Assembly (NCBI GenBank): GCA_003222835.1
Contig: QHXE01000083.1
Location: 1-5,072, forward strand
Direction of reading: 5' to 3'
From: Acidobacteriota bacterium
GTDB taxonomy: Bacteria; Acidobacteriota; Blastocatellia; Pyrinomonadales; Pyrinomonadaceae
DNA length: 5,072 bases
Position numbers and translations under genes: made by a program. The notes beneath the pieces were generated by a model that saw only the letters and a list, made by a program, of their open reading frames with translations, was not told the DNA's origin and did no database searches. Within the stretch, counting starts at the first letter, position 1. Every line of letters begins with the position of its first letter. Positions 5,003 through 5,072 of the stretch are shown piece by piece.

Positions 5003-5072
5003 ATGCTTATCCGTGAAATCGAACCCGGCGATCGACCCGCCGTTCATGCCTTGCTGCGAGCATGTGGTGTTT
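5003..5072 (+). CDS. GNAT-family N-acetyltransferase, N-terminal fragment
   Basis: Partial gene: 23 codons from ATG 5003, open to the right edge. The peptide MLIREIEPGDRPAVHALLRA followed by CGVF matches the usual beginning of GNAT enzymes: a first beta strand (IREI), the 'x-P-x-D' turn and the first helix (AVHALL). GNAT enzymes transfer an acetyl group from acetyl-CoA to amines of small molecules or proteins; the acetyl-CoA-binding motif lies outside the window and the substrate cannot be told. A stop codon (TAA 4997-4999) two codons upstream in frame makes ATG 5003 the only good start. The AAGGA in front is directly adjacent, too close for normal ribosome spacing. It lies 214 bp after the kinase gene with its own possible promoter, so membership of the TetR-kinase operon is doubtful. 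Confidence 0.65.
   Translation, partial: MLIREIEPGDRPAVHALLRACGV

Overview
The window looks like chromosomal DNA from a GC-moderate, probably environmental bacterium. An Acidobacteriota (Blastocatellia-like) origin is my best guess. It rests on gene style (an RRM RNA-binding protein next to a RhlE-type helicase, small SH3-like proteins) and on a degenerate 7-bp repeat between genes. It is an inference from recall, not a measured assignment. No rRNA, tRNA, CRISPR array, insertion sequence or phage gene is evident.

Left half, minus strand (2470 down to 1). Five genes run head to tail: a glycine/arginine-tailed RRM protein, a DEAD-box RNA helicase, a small zinc-ribbon protein with a PcrA/UvrD-tail-like domain, a small SH3-like hypothetical protein, and the first 42 codons of a fatty-acid desaturase cut by the window edge. 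The last three are tightly spaced or overlapping and look like one transcription unit. RRM proteins, DEAD-box helicases and desaturases are separately known as cold-acclimation genes, so the row may be a cold-response cluster (inference). Two hairpins lie in the gaps, the larger a 14-bp imperfect stem between the RRM and helicase genes.

Middle (2471-2808) is a divergent intergenic region. Its right end carries a near-consensus sigma-70 promoter (TTGACA, 18 bp, TATATT) interleaved with four TGAGTG/CACTCA half-sites, an evident operator for the TetR-type repressor that follows.

Right half, plus strand. The TetR-family regulator (2809-3492) abuts an ABC1/UbiB-family atypical kinase (3493-4788) with no intervening base, so the two are almost certainly co-transcribed and controlled by the regulator itself. 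After a 214-bp gap holding a possible extended -10 promoter, a 40-codon in-frame reading frame and the degenerate heptad repeat, the start of a GNAT-type acetyltransferase runs off the right edge (5003 onward).

The two halves may meet at the membrane: a desaturase on one side, and on the other an ABC1 kinase of a family tied to isoprenoid-lipid and quinone metabolism. No sequence evidence here links their regulation.
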